A stretch of DNA of 34,901 nucleotides from Deltaproteobacteria bacterium (GTDB taxonomy: Bacteria; Myxococcota; Myxococcia; Myxococcales; 40CM-4-68-19), in the NCBI GenBank assembly GCA_025350525.1, contig JANXXR010000502.1:1-34901 (forward strand), written 5' to 3'. Shown here in pieces: positions 26,636 to 34,901 of this stretch. How positions within the stretch are numbered: position 1 is the first letter of the stretch; each line of letters starts with the position of its first letter. The translations under genes were made by a program, and so were the position numbers. Below the pieces are notes generated by a model that had not been told where the DNA came from, ran no database searches, and was given only the letters and a program-made list of their open reading frames with translations.

Positions 26636-28036
26636 ATGTTCAAGCGCCACAACCAGCTCCTCACTGCCCTGCGCGTGGCGCTCGACCTGCTCATCGTGGG
26701 CGGCGCCTTCTGGGGCGGGTGGGGCCTGCGCTTCGGCTCGCCCCGGACCTGGCCGTATACCGAGCTGCCGGCGCTGCGCGAGACCTTCCTCGTCGGCGTG
26801 CTCGCCGCCTTCATCTGGCCGTTCACCTTCAACGCCGTCGGCCTCTACCGCCCGCAGCGGCAGAAGACGCCGCTCGACGAGATGTTCTCCGTCTTCAAGG
26901 CTTCGCTCATCGCCGGCCTGCTGCTGGTCGCGCTGACGTACTTCATCGGCGAGCAGCGCTTCTCGCGCGGCATGCTGAGCATGTTCACCAGCCTGGCCTT
27001 CCTCGGCGTCTCGCTGGAGCGCGTCTTCTTCAAGGAGCTGCTGCAAGAGCTGCGGCGCCGTGGCTACAACCAGCGCTTCATCCTGGTGCTGGGCGCGGGC
27101 CGCCTCGCCCGGCAGGTGCTGGAGCAGGTGGACCTGCACAAGGAACTGGGCCTCACCGCCGTCGGCTGCCTGAGCGTCACCCAGCAGCGCGTCGGCACCA
27201 GCGTCGCGGGAGTGGAAGTGATCGGCACCGTCCGCGACCTGCAAAAGGTGCTGCGCGACCGCGTGGTGGACCAGGTGCTGGTGGCGCTGCCGTCGCGCTC
27301 GATGCACCACCTCTCGCGGGTGATGGACGTCTGCGCCGACACCACCGTCGACGTCAAGCTGGTTCCCGACGTCTACCAGTACGCCACGCTCTTCGGCGGT
27401 CTCGAGGAATTCGGCGGCCTGCCCATCGTCAACCTCCAGTCCACGGGCGTGCTCGGCATCAACGCCGTCGCCAAGCGGATCTTCGACCTGATCTTTTCGA
27501 CCCTCTTCCTGGTCGCGCTCTCGCCGCTCCTCGCCGCGCTGGCGCTGCTGGTCAAGGCGAGCAGCCCGGGGCCGGCGCTCTACCGGCAGGAGCGCGTCGG
27601 CCTCGACGGCAAGCCCTTCCGCATGATCAAGTTCCGCACCATGCGCGAAGGCGCGGAGGCCAAAGGCCCGCAGTTCGCCAGCGACAAGGATACGCGCACC
27701 ACCCCGCTGGGCGCTTTTTTGCGCCGCACCTCGCTCGACGAGCTGCCGCAGCTCTGGAACGTCCTCCAGGGTGACATGAGCCTGGTCGGCCCGCGCCCCG
27801 AGCGGCCCATCTTCATCGACCAGTTCCGCCGCCGCATTCCGCGCTATCAGCTGCGCCATATGGTGAAAGCGGGAATGACCGGCTGGGCGCAGATCCACGG
27901 CCTGCGCGGCAACACCAGCATCCAGATGCGCGTCGAATACGATTTATACTACATAGAACATTGGTCGCTGCTGCTCGACCTGCGCATCCTCGCGCGCACG
28001 GTGGCCTTCGGCTTCCTCTCGCGGAACGCGTACTGA
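26636..28036 (+). CDS. Polyprenyl glycosylphosphotransferase (undecaprenyl-phosphate sugar-1-P transferase, WcaJ/WbaP type)
   Basis: N-terminal TM helices, Rossmann-like FILVLGAGRLARQVLEQV, C-terminal KRIFDLIFSTLFLVALSPLLA...LYRQERVGLDGKPFRMIKFRTM...RRTSLDELPQLWNVLQGDMSLVGPRPERP...GMTGWAQIHGLRGNT. Confidence 0.95.
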   Translation: MFKRHNQLLTALRVALDLLIVGGAFWGGWGLRFGSPRTWPYTELPALRETFLVGVLAAFIWPFTFNAVGLYRPQRQKTPLDEMFSVFKASLIAGLLLVALTYFIGEQRFSRGMLSMFTSLAFLGVSLERVFFKELLQELRRRGYNQRFILVLGAGRLARQVLEQVDLHKELGLTAVGCLSVTQQRVGTSVAGVEVIGTVRDLQKVLRDRVVDQVLVALPSRSMHHLSRVMDVCADTTVDVKLVPDVYQYATLFGGLEEFGGLPIVNLQSTGVLGINAVAKRIFDLIFSTLFLVALSPLLAALALLVKASSPGPALYRQERVGLDGKPFRMIKFRTMREGAEAKGPQFASDKDTRTTPLGAFLRRTSLDELPQLWNVLQGDMSLVGPRPERPIFIDQFRRRIPRYQLRHMVKAGMTGWAQIHGLRGNTSIQMRVEYDLYYIEHWSLLLDLRILARTVAFGFLSRNAY

Positions 28037-29181
28037 TGGTGCGCCTCGGCATCCCGGAACTGGTCCTGGCCGTCAAAGGCCTGCGGGTCGGCGCCATCTT
28101 GAATCCCACCAGCGTCACGCCCGATCTGCGCCACCTCGCCGACGTGCTGCAAGAAGCGGGCGCCCTCGCCGCGCTCTTCGGCCCCGAGCACGGCGTCCGC
28201 GGCGACGTGCAGTATCTCGAGGAGGTGGAGGACGCCAAAGACCCGCGCACCGGCGTTCCGGCCCACTCGCTCTACGGCAAGGACTTCCAGAGCCTGACGC
28301 CGCGGGACCATCAGCTCGAGGGCCTCGACGCGCTGGTCTTCGACATCCAGGACGTCGGCAGCCGCTACTATACGTACCTCGCCACCATGGGCCTCGCGCT
28401 GCAGGCGGCGGCGAAGCACAAGCTGCGCTTCATCGTCCTCGACCGGCCCAACCCCATCGGCGGCGCCGCAGTCGAGGGCGGCGTCATCCAGCCGGGCTTC
28501 GAATCCTTCGTGGGCCTGTGGCCCGTCTGCGCCCGCCACGGGATGACCGCCGGAGAGTACGCGCGCTTCATCAACCGGGGCGCTGATCTGCAAGTCATCG
28601 AAATGCGCGGCTGGCGGCGCGACCAGCACTTCTCCGAGACCGGCCTGCCCTGGGTGATGCCCTCGCCCAACATGCCCACGCCCGAGACCGCGCTCGTCTA
28701 TCCGGGCATGTGCCTGCTGGAAGGAACCAACCTCTCCGAGGGCCGCGGCACCACGCGCCCGTTCGAGCTCTTCGGCGCGCCCTGGCTCGACGGCGAGCAA
28801 CTCGCAGAGGCGCTGCGGGCGGAGAAGCTGCCCGGCGTACGCTTCCGCCCCTGCTCCTTCACGCCCACCTGGGACAAGCACGCGAAGGTCCGCTGCCACG
28901 GGGTGCAAATCCATTTGCACTACGCGCGCGGCCTCGACGCCGTCCGCCTCGGCGTCGCCTGCCTGGTGCAGGCGCGGGCGCAAAACCCGGCGCAGTTCCG
29001 CTGGCGCACCGAGCGGTACGAGTTCGTCGACGACAAACCCGCCATCGACCTGCTGGCGGGCAGCGCGCAATTCCGCGCCCAGGTGGAGCAGGGCAGGTCG
29101 GTCGCGCAGCTGTGCGCCGCCTGGGACGCGGAGCGCGCGGCCTTCCTCGGCGCGCGCGAGAAGGTCCTGCTCTATGCCTGA
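28036..29181 (+). CDS. DUF1343 protein, NamZ-like exo-beta-N-acetylmuramidase
   Basis: GLRVGAILNPTSV...LFGPEHGVRGDVQ...LYGKDFQSLTPRDHQLEGLDALVFDIQDVGSRYYTYLATMGLAL..FIVLDRPNPIGG...GMTAGEYARFIN...PSPNMPTPETALVYPGMCLLEGTNLSEGRGTTRPFELFGAPW. Confidence 0.9.
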   Translation: MVRLGIPELVLAVKGLRVGAILNPTSVTPDLRHLADVLQEAGALAALFGPEHGVRGDVQYLEEVEDAKDPRTGVPAHSLYGKDFQSLTPRDHQLEGLDALVFDIQDVGSRYYTYLATMGLALQAAAKHKLRFIVLDRPNPIGGAAVEGGVIQPGFESFVGLWPVCARHGMTAGEYARFINRGADLQVIEMRGWRRDQHFSETGLPWVMPSPNMPTPETALVYPGMCLLEGTNLSEGRGTTRPFELFGAPWLDGEQLAEALRAEKLPGVRFRPCSFTPTWDKHAKVRCHGVQIHLHYARGLDAVRLGVACLVQARAQNPAQFRWRTERYEFVDDKPAIDLLAGSAQFRAQVEQGRSVAQLCAAWDAERAAFLGAREKVLLYA

Positions 29182-29713
29182 GGTCGCTCTCTTCGGGGGC
29201 AGCTTCGACCCCCCGCACGTCGGCCACCTGCTGGCCGCGGCGTACGTCCTCGCCACCGAGCCCGTCGACGAACTGTGGCTGGTGCCGGTCTTCTCCCATC
29301 CCTTCGGCAAGCAGTTCGTGGGCAGCTTCGAGCACCGCGTCGCCCTCTGCGAAACGCTCGCGCGCGAGCTGCCCCGCACCCGCGTCTCGCGCGCCGAGGA
29401 GGAGTCGGGCGAGGCCCGCACGGTCGATCTCCTGGAGTACCTGCACCGCCAGCATCCGGGCACGCGGTGGGCATTGGTGCTGGGCACCGATCTCAACGCC
29501 GAGCGCCCGCAGTGGAAGAACTTCGAGCGCATCACCCAGCTCGCCCGCGTCATCCCGGTGCAGCGGGGCGGCTATCCGGACGGCCAGGGCCCGGTGCTGC
29601 CCGAAGTCTCGTCGACACAGGTCCGCGCCCTGCTCAAGTCCGGCGGCAATCTGTCGCAGCTGTTGCCCCGCGCCGTGCTCGCGGCGATCCAGACGGCGGG
29701 CACCTACCGCTGA
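29174..29713 (+). CDS. nadD: Nicotinate-nucleotide adenylyltransferase
   Basis: EVALFGGSFDPPHVGHLLAAAYVLA...ELWLVPVFSHPFGK...VLGTDLNAERPQWKNFERI...EVSSTQVRALLKSGGN. Confidence 0.92.
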   Translation: MPEVALFGGSFDPPHVGHLLAAAYVLATEPVDELWLVPVFSHPFGKQFVGSFEHRVALCETLARELPRTRVSRAEEESGEARTVDLLEYLHRQHPGTRWALVLGTDLNAERPQWKNFERITQLARVIPVQRGGYPDGQGPVLPEVSSTQVRALLKSGGNLSQLLPRAVLAAIQTAGTYR

Positions 29714-29734
29714 TTCTAAGGTATCGTCCGATCC

Positions 29735-30535
29735 GTGCGCTCCCTCGCTCGCCTGTGTGCGTCCTTCGCCGTCCTCTGCGCCGCCGCCCCCGCGCTCGCC
29801 GCTGCCACGCCCGCGGAAGAGCCGCCGGAGACCCCGATCTCCGTGCCCTCCTCGATCCCGGTCGGCTTCCTCATCGCCTGGAAGCCCACCATCATCTCGG
29901 TGCGCATCGACACCGGCAAGGGCTCCGAGTTCGGCTCCGACACCTTCGAGGCGCTGCGCGCGCTGGGCCGCTACACGACCACGCTCTTCGGCGAGAAGCT
30001 GCTCGCCCGCGCCGAGATCGAAGGCGGCCAATTCCGCACCGACACGCAGGGCGCCCGGCTCGGCAGCAACGGCTTCGACCTCACCGCCCGCGCCCTCGGC
30101 GGCACCGCCACCCGCATCAACCAGGGCCTCACCGTCACCGCCAGCGCCGGCCTCATCACCCGCTACCAGCGGGGCACCGAGGCGCAGGGCGGGGCGCCGC
30201 GGGTCGGCATCCTCGGCTTCACCTCCAACCTCGAGTTCGAGTTCCGCGTCGCGCCGGCGGTGACCTTGTCCGCCTTCTTCGAGGGCGGGCTCACCCCCAT
30301 CGCCTACGGCACGCAGCCCAACGTGGGCGTCCTCTCCGACGCCAGCGAGCTTCGCTTCCGCCTCCAGGTGTCCATCGACCTCTCGCCCAGGACGGCCGTG
30401 GACATCGGCTACGACTTCACCCGGTGGCACGCCAGCTTCTCCGGCAGCACCGTGCTGGGAAACAGCAACCCCGACGCGCTCCTGCTCGAGGCGCGCGAGC
30501 ACGCCGTCACGCTGGGAGTGCGCTGGAAGCCTTGA
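29735..30535 (+). CDS. Secreted / outer-membrane beta-barrel-like protein of unknown function
   Basis: Signal peptide VRSLARLCASFAVLCAAAPALAAATPAEE; alternating hydrophobic strands; C-terminal HAVTLGVRWKP. Confidence 0.6.
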   Translation: MRSLARLCASFAVLCAAAPALAAATPAEEPPETPISVPSSIPVGFLIAWKPTIISVRIDTGKGSEFGSDTFEALRALGRYTTTLFGEKLLARAEIEGGQFRTDTQGARLGSNGFDLTARALGGTATRINQGLTVTASAGLITRYQRGTEAQGGAPRVGILGFTSNLEFEFRVAPAVTLSAFFEGGLTPIAYGTQPNVGVLSDASELRFRLQVSIDLSPRTAVDIGYDFTRWHASFSGSTVLGNSNPDALLLEAREHAVTLGVRWKP

Positions 30536-30568
30536 ACGGCGCCGGTGGCGGGGATACGGTGCGCCCCC

Positions 30569-31564
30569 ATGGCCTTTCCCGCCGACCGACCTCGCCGCCT
30601 CCGCCGCACCGAGACCCTGCGCTCGCTGGTGCGCGAGACCGAGCTGCGGCCGCGCGACTTCATGCTTCCGCTCTTCGCCGTCTCGGGCAAGGGCGTGCGG
30701 CGGCCCATCGCCTCGATGCCCGGCTGCGCCCAGCTCTCGGTGGACCTGATCGTCGAGGAGGCGCGCGGCGCCTGGAAGTCCGGCGTCCGCTCGCTGATCC
30801 TCTTCGGCATTCCCGACCAGAAGGATGCGCAGGGCACCAGCGCCTGGGATCCCGACGGCCCGGTCTGCACCGCCTTCAAGGCGCTCAAGGACGCGCTGCC
30901 CGACCTGGTGCTGGTCGCCGACGTCTGCATGTGCGAGTACACCGATCACGGCCACTGCGGCCCGCTCGAGCGCGACGCCCGCGGACACGTGGCGGTGGCC
31001 AACGATCGCACGCTGCCGCTCTTGGCGAGGGCCGCCGTCGCCTATGCGCAGGCGGGGGCGGACATCGTCGCGCCCAGCGACATGATGGACGGCCGCGTCG
31101 CCGCCATCCGCAAGGGCCTCGACGAGCACGGGCTGAGCGAGACCGCGGTCCTGAGCTACGCGGTCAAGTACGCCAGCGGCTTCTACGGCCCGTTTCGCGA
31201 CGCCGCCCAGAGCACCCCCAAAGAGGGCGACCGGCGCGGCTACCAGATGGATCCCGGCAACGTGCGGGAGGCCCGCCGCGAAGCGCTGCTCGACGTGGAG
31301 GAGGGCGCCGACATGCTCATGGTCAAGCCGGCGCTCGCCTACCTCGACGTCATCGCCGAGGTGAAGCGCATCAGCAACCTGCCGATCGCGGCCTACAACG
31401 TCTCGGGCGAATACTCGATGCTCAAGGCGGCGGCGCAGCACGGCTGGATCGACGAGCGCCGGGTCTGCCTCGAGATCCTCACCGCCATCAAGCGCGCCGG
31501 CGCCGACCTCATCCTCACCTACAGCGCCGTCGACGCCGCGCGCTGGCTGCAAGATGTCGCTTGA
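30569..31564 (+). CDS. hemB: Delta-aminolevulinic acid dehydratase (porphobilinogen synthase)
   Basis: [32 protein letters not shown]...[17 protein letters not shown]...[22 protein letters not shown]...[20 protein letters not shown]...[37 protein letters not shown]. Confidence 0.97.
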   Translation: MAFPADRPRRLRRTETLRSLVRETELRPRDFMLPLFAVSGKGVRRPIASMPGCAQLSVDLIVEEARGAWKSGVRSLILFGIPDQKDAQGTSAWDPDGPVCTAFKALKDALPDLVLVADVCMCEYTDHGHCGPLERDARGHVAVANDRTLPLLARAAVAYAQAGADIVAPSDMMDGRVAAIRKGLDEHGLSETAVLSYAVKYASGFYGPFRDAAQSTPKEGDRRGYQMDPGNVREARREALLDVEEGADMLMVKPALAYLDVIAEVKRISNLPIAAYNVSGEYSMLKAAAQHGWIDERRVCLEILTAIKRAGADLILTYSAVDAARWLQDVA

Positions 31565-31619
31565 AGAGGAGGAGCCGGCTTTGCCGGCGACGGGCCGCAG
31601 CCGAAGGGCGGAGGCAATC

Positions 31620-31817
31620 GTGTCCACCCGGTGGAAGATCGTCGAGACCAGCGCGGTCACCGACGATAATCTGGAGTCCATCCTCAACGAGTGGACCGGG
31701 CAAGGCTGGACCTTCGAGGGTATGCAGTTCGCCATGCGGGAGTCGTCGAAGCGCCCGGCCATGGCCTTCGTGCTCTTCACCCGCAGCGAGGAAGCGCAGG
31801 CCGATGACGTTGGATAA
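31620..31817 (+). CDS. Small DUF4177-like protein (start uncertain; ATG at 31554 possible)
   Basis: VSTRWKIVETSAVTDDNLESILNEWTGQGWTFEGMQFAMRESSKRPAMAFVLFTRSEE. Confidence 0.6.
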   Translation: MSTRWKIVETSAVTDDNLESILNEWTGQGWTFEGMQFAMRESSKRPAMAFVLFTRSEEAQADDVG

Positions 31818-32394
31818 CGCAGGGCCTCCCAGCCCGGGCTATCCGCCGGCGGACTTCCGCCGCCGCGCGGTGGCGCGCAGCCTCGACCTGGCCGTGGCCC
31901 TCGCGCCGCTCCTGCTGGTGCCCCGCGGACACCTGCGCGCGGGGCAGATCCTCTCGGCTGCGCTGCTCCTCTGCGGCGACTCGCTCTTCGGGCCCGGGCG
32001 CTCCCTGGGCAAGCGGCTCACCGGTCTTAGAGTGTTGGTGCTGGGCAGGCCGCGGCCCTGCGGCAACCGGCAGTCGATGGTCCGCAACGCCATCTTCGTG
32101 ACGGGCCTGTTGCCGGCCGCTGCCGGCGCGCCCCTGCCGCTGACCTTTGCCGCGCTCGCCTGCCTGGTGCTGCTGGAGGCCGGGGTGGCGCTGCGGCCGC
32201 TAACTCGCGATCTCGGCCAGCGCCGTCTGGGCGATCTCCTCGCCGGCACGCAGGTGATCGACGCCTCCATCGCCATCGGCCTGCCGCGAGCGCCGCCCGT
32301 CGAACCTCCTCGCGCGACGGCCCCGCTGGCCTCGCGCGCCGCACGAAAGTCTGTCCAGCCCGACAAGGAACCTCAAGCATGCGCCTGGCCCTGA
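31804..32394 (+). CDS. RDD-family membrane protein
   Basis: FRRRAVARSLDLAVALAPLLL...SLGKRLTGLRVLVLGRPRPCGNRQSMVRNAIF...RDLGQRRLGDLLAGTQVI. Confidence 0.75.
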   Translation: MTLDNAGPPSPGYPPADFRRRAVARSLDLAVALAPLLLVPRGHLRAGQILSAALLLCGDSLFGPGRSLGKRLTGLRVLVLGRPRPCGNRQSMVRNAIFVTGLLPAAAGAPLPLTFAALACLVLLEAGVALRPLTRDLGQRRLGDLLAGTQVIDASIAIGLPRAPPVEPPRATAPLASRAARKSVQPDKEPQACAWP

Positions 32395-34544
32395 CGCACA
32401 ACCTGCGCCTCACCGACTCCGAAGACGAGGCCGAGTTCGACAGCCGCGAGACCATCGACTCGCTCACCGCCGCCTTGGAGCGCCTCGGCCACCGCGTCGA
32501 GCGCATCGAGGTCTCCGGCCCCGCCAGCCGCACCGCCGCGCGCCTCGAAGCCTACGCGCCCGACCTCATCTTCAATACCGCCGAGGGCCGCCGCGGCCGC
32601 TTCCGCGAGGCCTTCTATCCGGCGCTCTTCGACGAGCTGGGCTTTCCCTATACCGGCTCCGACGCCTGGGTCTTGGCGGTCACGCTGGACAAGTCGCTCA
32701 CCAAGCTGGTGCTGCGCGAGCACGGCGTCATCTCGCCCAAGGGGCAGTTCATCGAGGAGCTGTCGGAATTGAAGCTCGACGGCTGGCGCTTCCCGGTCAT
32801 CGTCAAGCCCAACTTCGAAGGCTCGTCGAAGGGCATCAGCCAGGAGTCGGTGGTCGAGGACAAGGCGCGGCTGCGGGCGCTGGTGGAGAAGCAGCTCGCC
32901 AAGTTTCCCGCCGGCGTGCTCATCGAGGAATACATCCCCGGCAAGGACCTGACCGTCGCCTATCTGGAGAAGGCCAGCGCGGGCGTGCTCACCCCGGTCG
33001 AATATGTCTTCGACGAGGCCGAGCTGGCCAAGCGGCGGTATCGCATCTACGACTATGATTTGAAATCGGTCCATTTCAACGCCGTCAACGTGCGCTGCCC
33101 GGCGGAGTTTCCCGCCTATGTGCTGGAGCGCGCGCAGGAGCAGGCGCGGCGGGCCTACAAGGCGCTGGGCGTGCGCGACCTCGGACGCATCGACTTCCGC
33201 GTCGCCGAGGACGGGCAGGTGTATTTCATTGAAATCAATGCGCTGCCTTCATTGGAGCCGGGCGCGGGCATCTATGCCGCGGCGGCCTTGGAAGGCCTGC
33301 ATACCGACGGCGTCCTGGCCAAGGTGGTGGAGTCGGCGGTGGCCCGCTGGGGAATCAACGACCCGCGCAAGGCGCGCAACAAGCCGCCGCGCAAGACCGG
33401 CCCGCTACGGGTGGGCTTCACCTTCAACGTCAAGCGGGTCAAGCCGGCCCTCGACGGCACCCGCGACGAGGAGGCCGAGTACGATTCGCCCAAGACCATC
33501 CAGGCGGTGCGCGAGGCCATCGTGGCGGCCGGGCACGAGGTCATCGACCTGGAGGCGACGGCGGACCTGCCCTCGCTGATCGAGGCGATGAAGCCGGACC
33601 TGGTCTTCAACATGGCCGAGGGCATCAAGGGCCGCAATCGCGAATCGCAGGTTCCCGCTCTCTTGGAATTGCTCGATATCCCCTATAGCGGCTCGGATCC
33701 GGCGGCATTGAATATTGCATTGGACAAGGCACTGGCGAAGAAGATCGTGCGGCAGCACGGCATCCTCACGCCCAACTTCTTCACCCTGACCACCGGCAAG
33801 GAGCGGCTGCCCAAGGACCTGCGCTTCCCGGTCATCGTCAAGCCGGTGGCGGAGGGCAGCTCCAAAGGCGTGCACGCCACCAGCGTGGTCGAGAACGAGG
33901 CGGAGCTGCGCTCGGCGGCGCAGGCCATGATCGCCAAGTATGATCAGCCGGCCCTGGTCGAGGATTACATCGGCGGGCGCGAGTTCACGGTGGGAATGCT
34001 CGGGGAGCGCAGGCCCAAGGTGCTGCCGCCCATGGAAGTGGTCTTCCTCGACGCCAGCAAGAAGCGGCCGGTCTATTCGTTCGAGTTCAAGCAGGACTGG
34101 TCGTCGAAGATCCGCTACGACGTGCCGCCCGTCCTCGAGGCGGGACAACTCAAGGCGCTGGAGCGCGCCGCGCGCGAGTGCTTCATCGCGCTCGGCTGCC
34201 GCGACGTCGCCCGGGTGGATTTCCGCATGGACGAGCAGGGCAAGCTCTACTTCCTCGAGTGCAATCCGCTGCCGGGGCTGACGCCGGGCTGGAGCGACCT
34301 GGTGCTGATCGCGAAGGCGGCCGGCATCGACTACAACCCGCTCATCAGCGAGATCCTCTCCGGCGCCATCCGCCGTTACAAGGAGCGCGAGCGCGAGCGG
34401 CGCAGCGAGGCGCGGGCTCCGTCGGAGGCGCGCATCGCCGCGGAGACCAAGCCCGCCAACGGCTTCCACGCCGCCCAGCCTTCCAGCCCGCCGCCGATCG
34501 CGGAGGAGCCGCGCACCGCGCCGGCGGTTCCGCCCGTCATCTGA
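32379..34544 (+). CDS. Tandem two-domain D-Ala-D-Ala ligase-like ATP-grasp protein
   Basis: Two repeats: VIVKPNFEGSSKGISQESVV / VIVKPVAEGSSKGVHATSVV; LIEEYIPGKDLTVAYL / LVEDYIGGREFTVGML; GRIDFR..GQVYFIEINALPSLEPG / ARVDFR..GKLYFLECNPLPGLTPG. Confidence 0.93.
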   Translation: MRLALTHNLRLTDSEDEAEFDSRETIDSLTAALERLGHRVERIEVSGPASRTAARLEAYAPDLIFNTAEGRRGRFREAFYPALFDELGFPYTGSDAWVLAVTLDKSLTKLVLREHGVISPKGQFIEELSELKLDGWRFPVIVKPNFEGSSKGISQESVVEDKARLRALVEKQLAKFPAGVLIEEYIPGKDLTVAYLEKASAGVLTPVEYVFDEAELAKRRYRIYDYDLKSVHFNAVNVRCPAEFPAYVLERAQEQARRAYKALGVRDLGRIDFRVAEDGQVYFIEINALPSLEPGAGIYAAAALEGLHTDGVLAKVVESAVARWGINDPRKARNKPPRKTGPLRVGFTFNVKRVKPALDGTRDEEAEYDSPKTIQAVREAIVAAGHEVIDLEATADLPSLIEAMKPDLVFNMAEGIKGRNRESQVPALLELLDIPYSGSDPAALNIALDKALAKKIVRQHGILTPNFFTLTTGKERLPKDLRFPVIVKPVAEGSSKGVHATSVVENEAELRSAAQAMIAKYDQPALVEDYIGGREFTVGMLGERRPKVLPPMEVVFLDASKKRPVYSFEFKQDWSSKIRYDVPPVLEAGQLKALERAARECFIALGCRDVARVDFRMDEQGKLYFLECNPLPGLTPGWSDLVLIAKAAGIDYNPLISEILSGAIRRYKERERERRSEARAPSEARIAAETKPANGFHAAQPSSPPPIAEEPRTAPAVPPVI

Positions 34545-34611
34545 TCGGCATGCGCCGCATCGGCGCCCACCGCGAGTAGCCGCCTCCGGAAAAGCAGGCT
34601 AGACAAGAAGG

Positions 34612-34901
34612 GTGAAGCGGCCCGTCGAACGCACCCAGATCCACAACACCGAGAAGCGCTTCCGCGCCCGCGAGCTGGGCCTCCCGCTCGGGCGCTTCAA
34701 GCCTGGAAAGTGGAACGCCATCACCGACGTCGAGGGGGTGCTGGTCGGGCACTCGACCATCATCCGCGGCGCCGGTCCGCTCAGGCGCGGCAAGGGACCG
34801 ATCCGCACCGGCGTCACCTGCATCCTCCCCAACCAGCACAACATTTTCGAGCAGCGCGTCGTCGGCAGCGGCTTCGTCCTGAACGGCGCCGGCAAGGTGT
34901 C
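34612..34901 (+). CDS. P1-family peptidase (DmpA/L-aminopeptidase D-esterase-like), 5' part only
   Basis: GTG start, open to the window edge: VKRPVERTQIHNTEKRFRARELGLPLGRFKPGKWNAITDVEGVLVGHSTIIRGAGPLRRGKGPIRTGVTCILPNQHNIFEQRVVGSGFVLNGAGKV. Confidence 0.85.
   Translation, partial: MKRPVERTQIHNTEKRFRARELGLPLGRFKPGKWNAITDVEGVLVGHSTIIRGAGPLRRGKGPIRTGVTCILPNQHNIFEQRVVGSGFVLNGAGKV

Noticed and set aside
28859-31780. 973-aa minus-strand ORF
   Set aside because: Shadow of nadD, the barrel protein and hemB; no recognisable domain.
29275-32394. 1039-aa + strand ORF
   Set aside because: Out-of-frame read of nadD/hemB; only the RDD protein from 31804 is real.

Overview
High-GC window with dense, mostly + strand operons and a Myxococcota/deltaproteobacterial look (inferred from gene content, not proven). 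Left end (1-3.2 kb): a partial secreted protein, an AraC-family regulator, and two adjacent decayed membrane-protein genes (OPT transporter and YihY/BrkB). Next come dnaK-xth on the minus strand, a frameshifted Ser/Thr kinase, a MerR regulator, a Cys-containing sigma-region-4-like protein, an AAC(6')-like GNAT, purH-purD and an LptF/G permease. From about 14.0 to 28.0 kb lies a surface-glycan locus: rfbA/rfbB/rfbD-like genes, a Wzm/Wzt-type ABC exporter, a fatty-acid desaturase, a DprE1-DprE2-UbiA set, three glycosyltransferases and a polyprenyl glycosylphosphotransferase. The right end has a DUF1343/NamZ-like protein, nadD, hemB, an RDD protein, a 721-aa protein with two D-Ala-D-Ala-ligase-like ATP-grasp domains, and the start of a P1-family (DmpA-like) peptidase. 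The strongest leads are (i) a predicted polyprenyl-phosphoryl-D-arabinose pathway in a non-actinobacterial glycan locus, whose DprE1 has Ala where the benzothiazinone-targeted Cys would be, (ii) the tandem ATP-grasp protein next to a P1 peptidase, and (iii) an exact 2 x 37-bp repeat beginning inside a stop codon. No tRNA, rRNA or CRISPR array was recognised. All family calls come from reading motifs; no database search was run.
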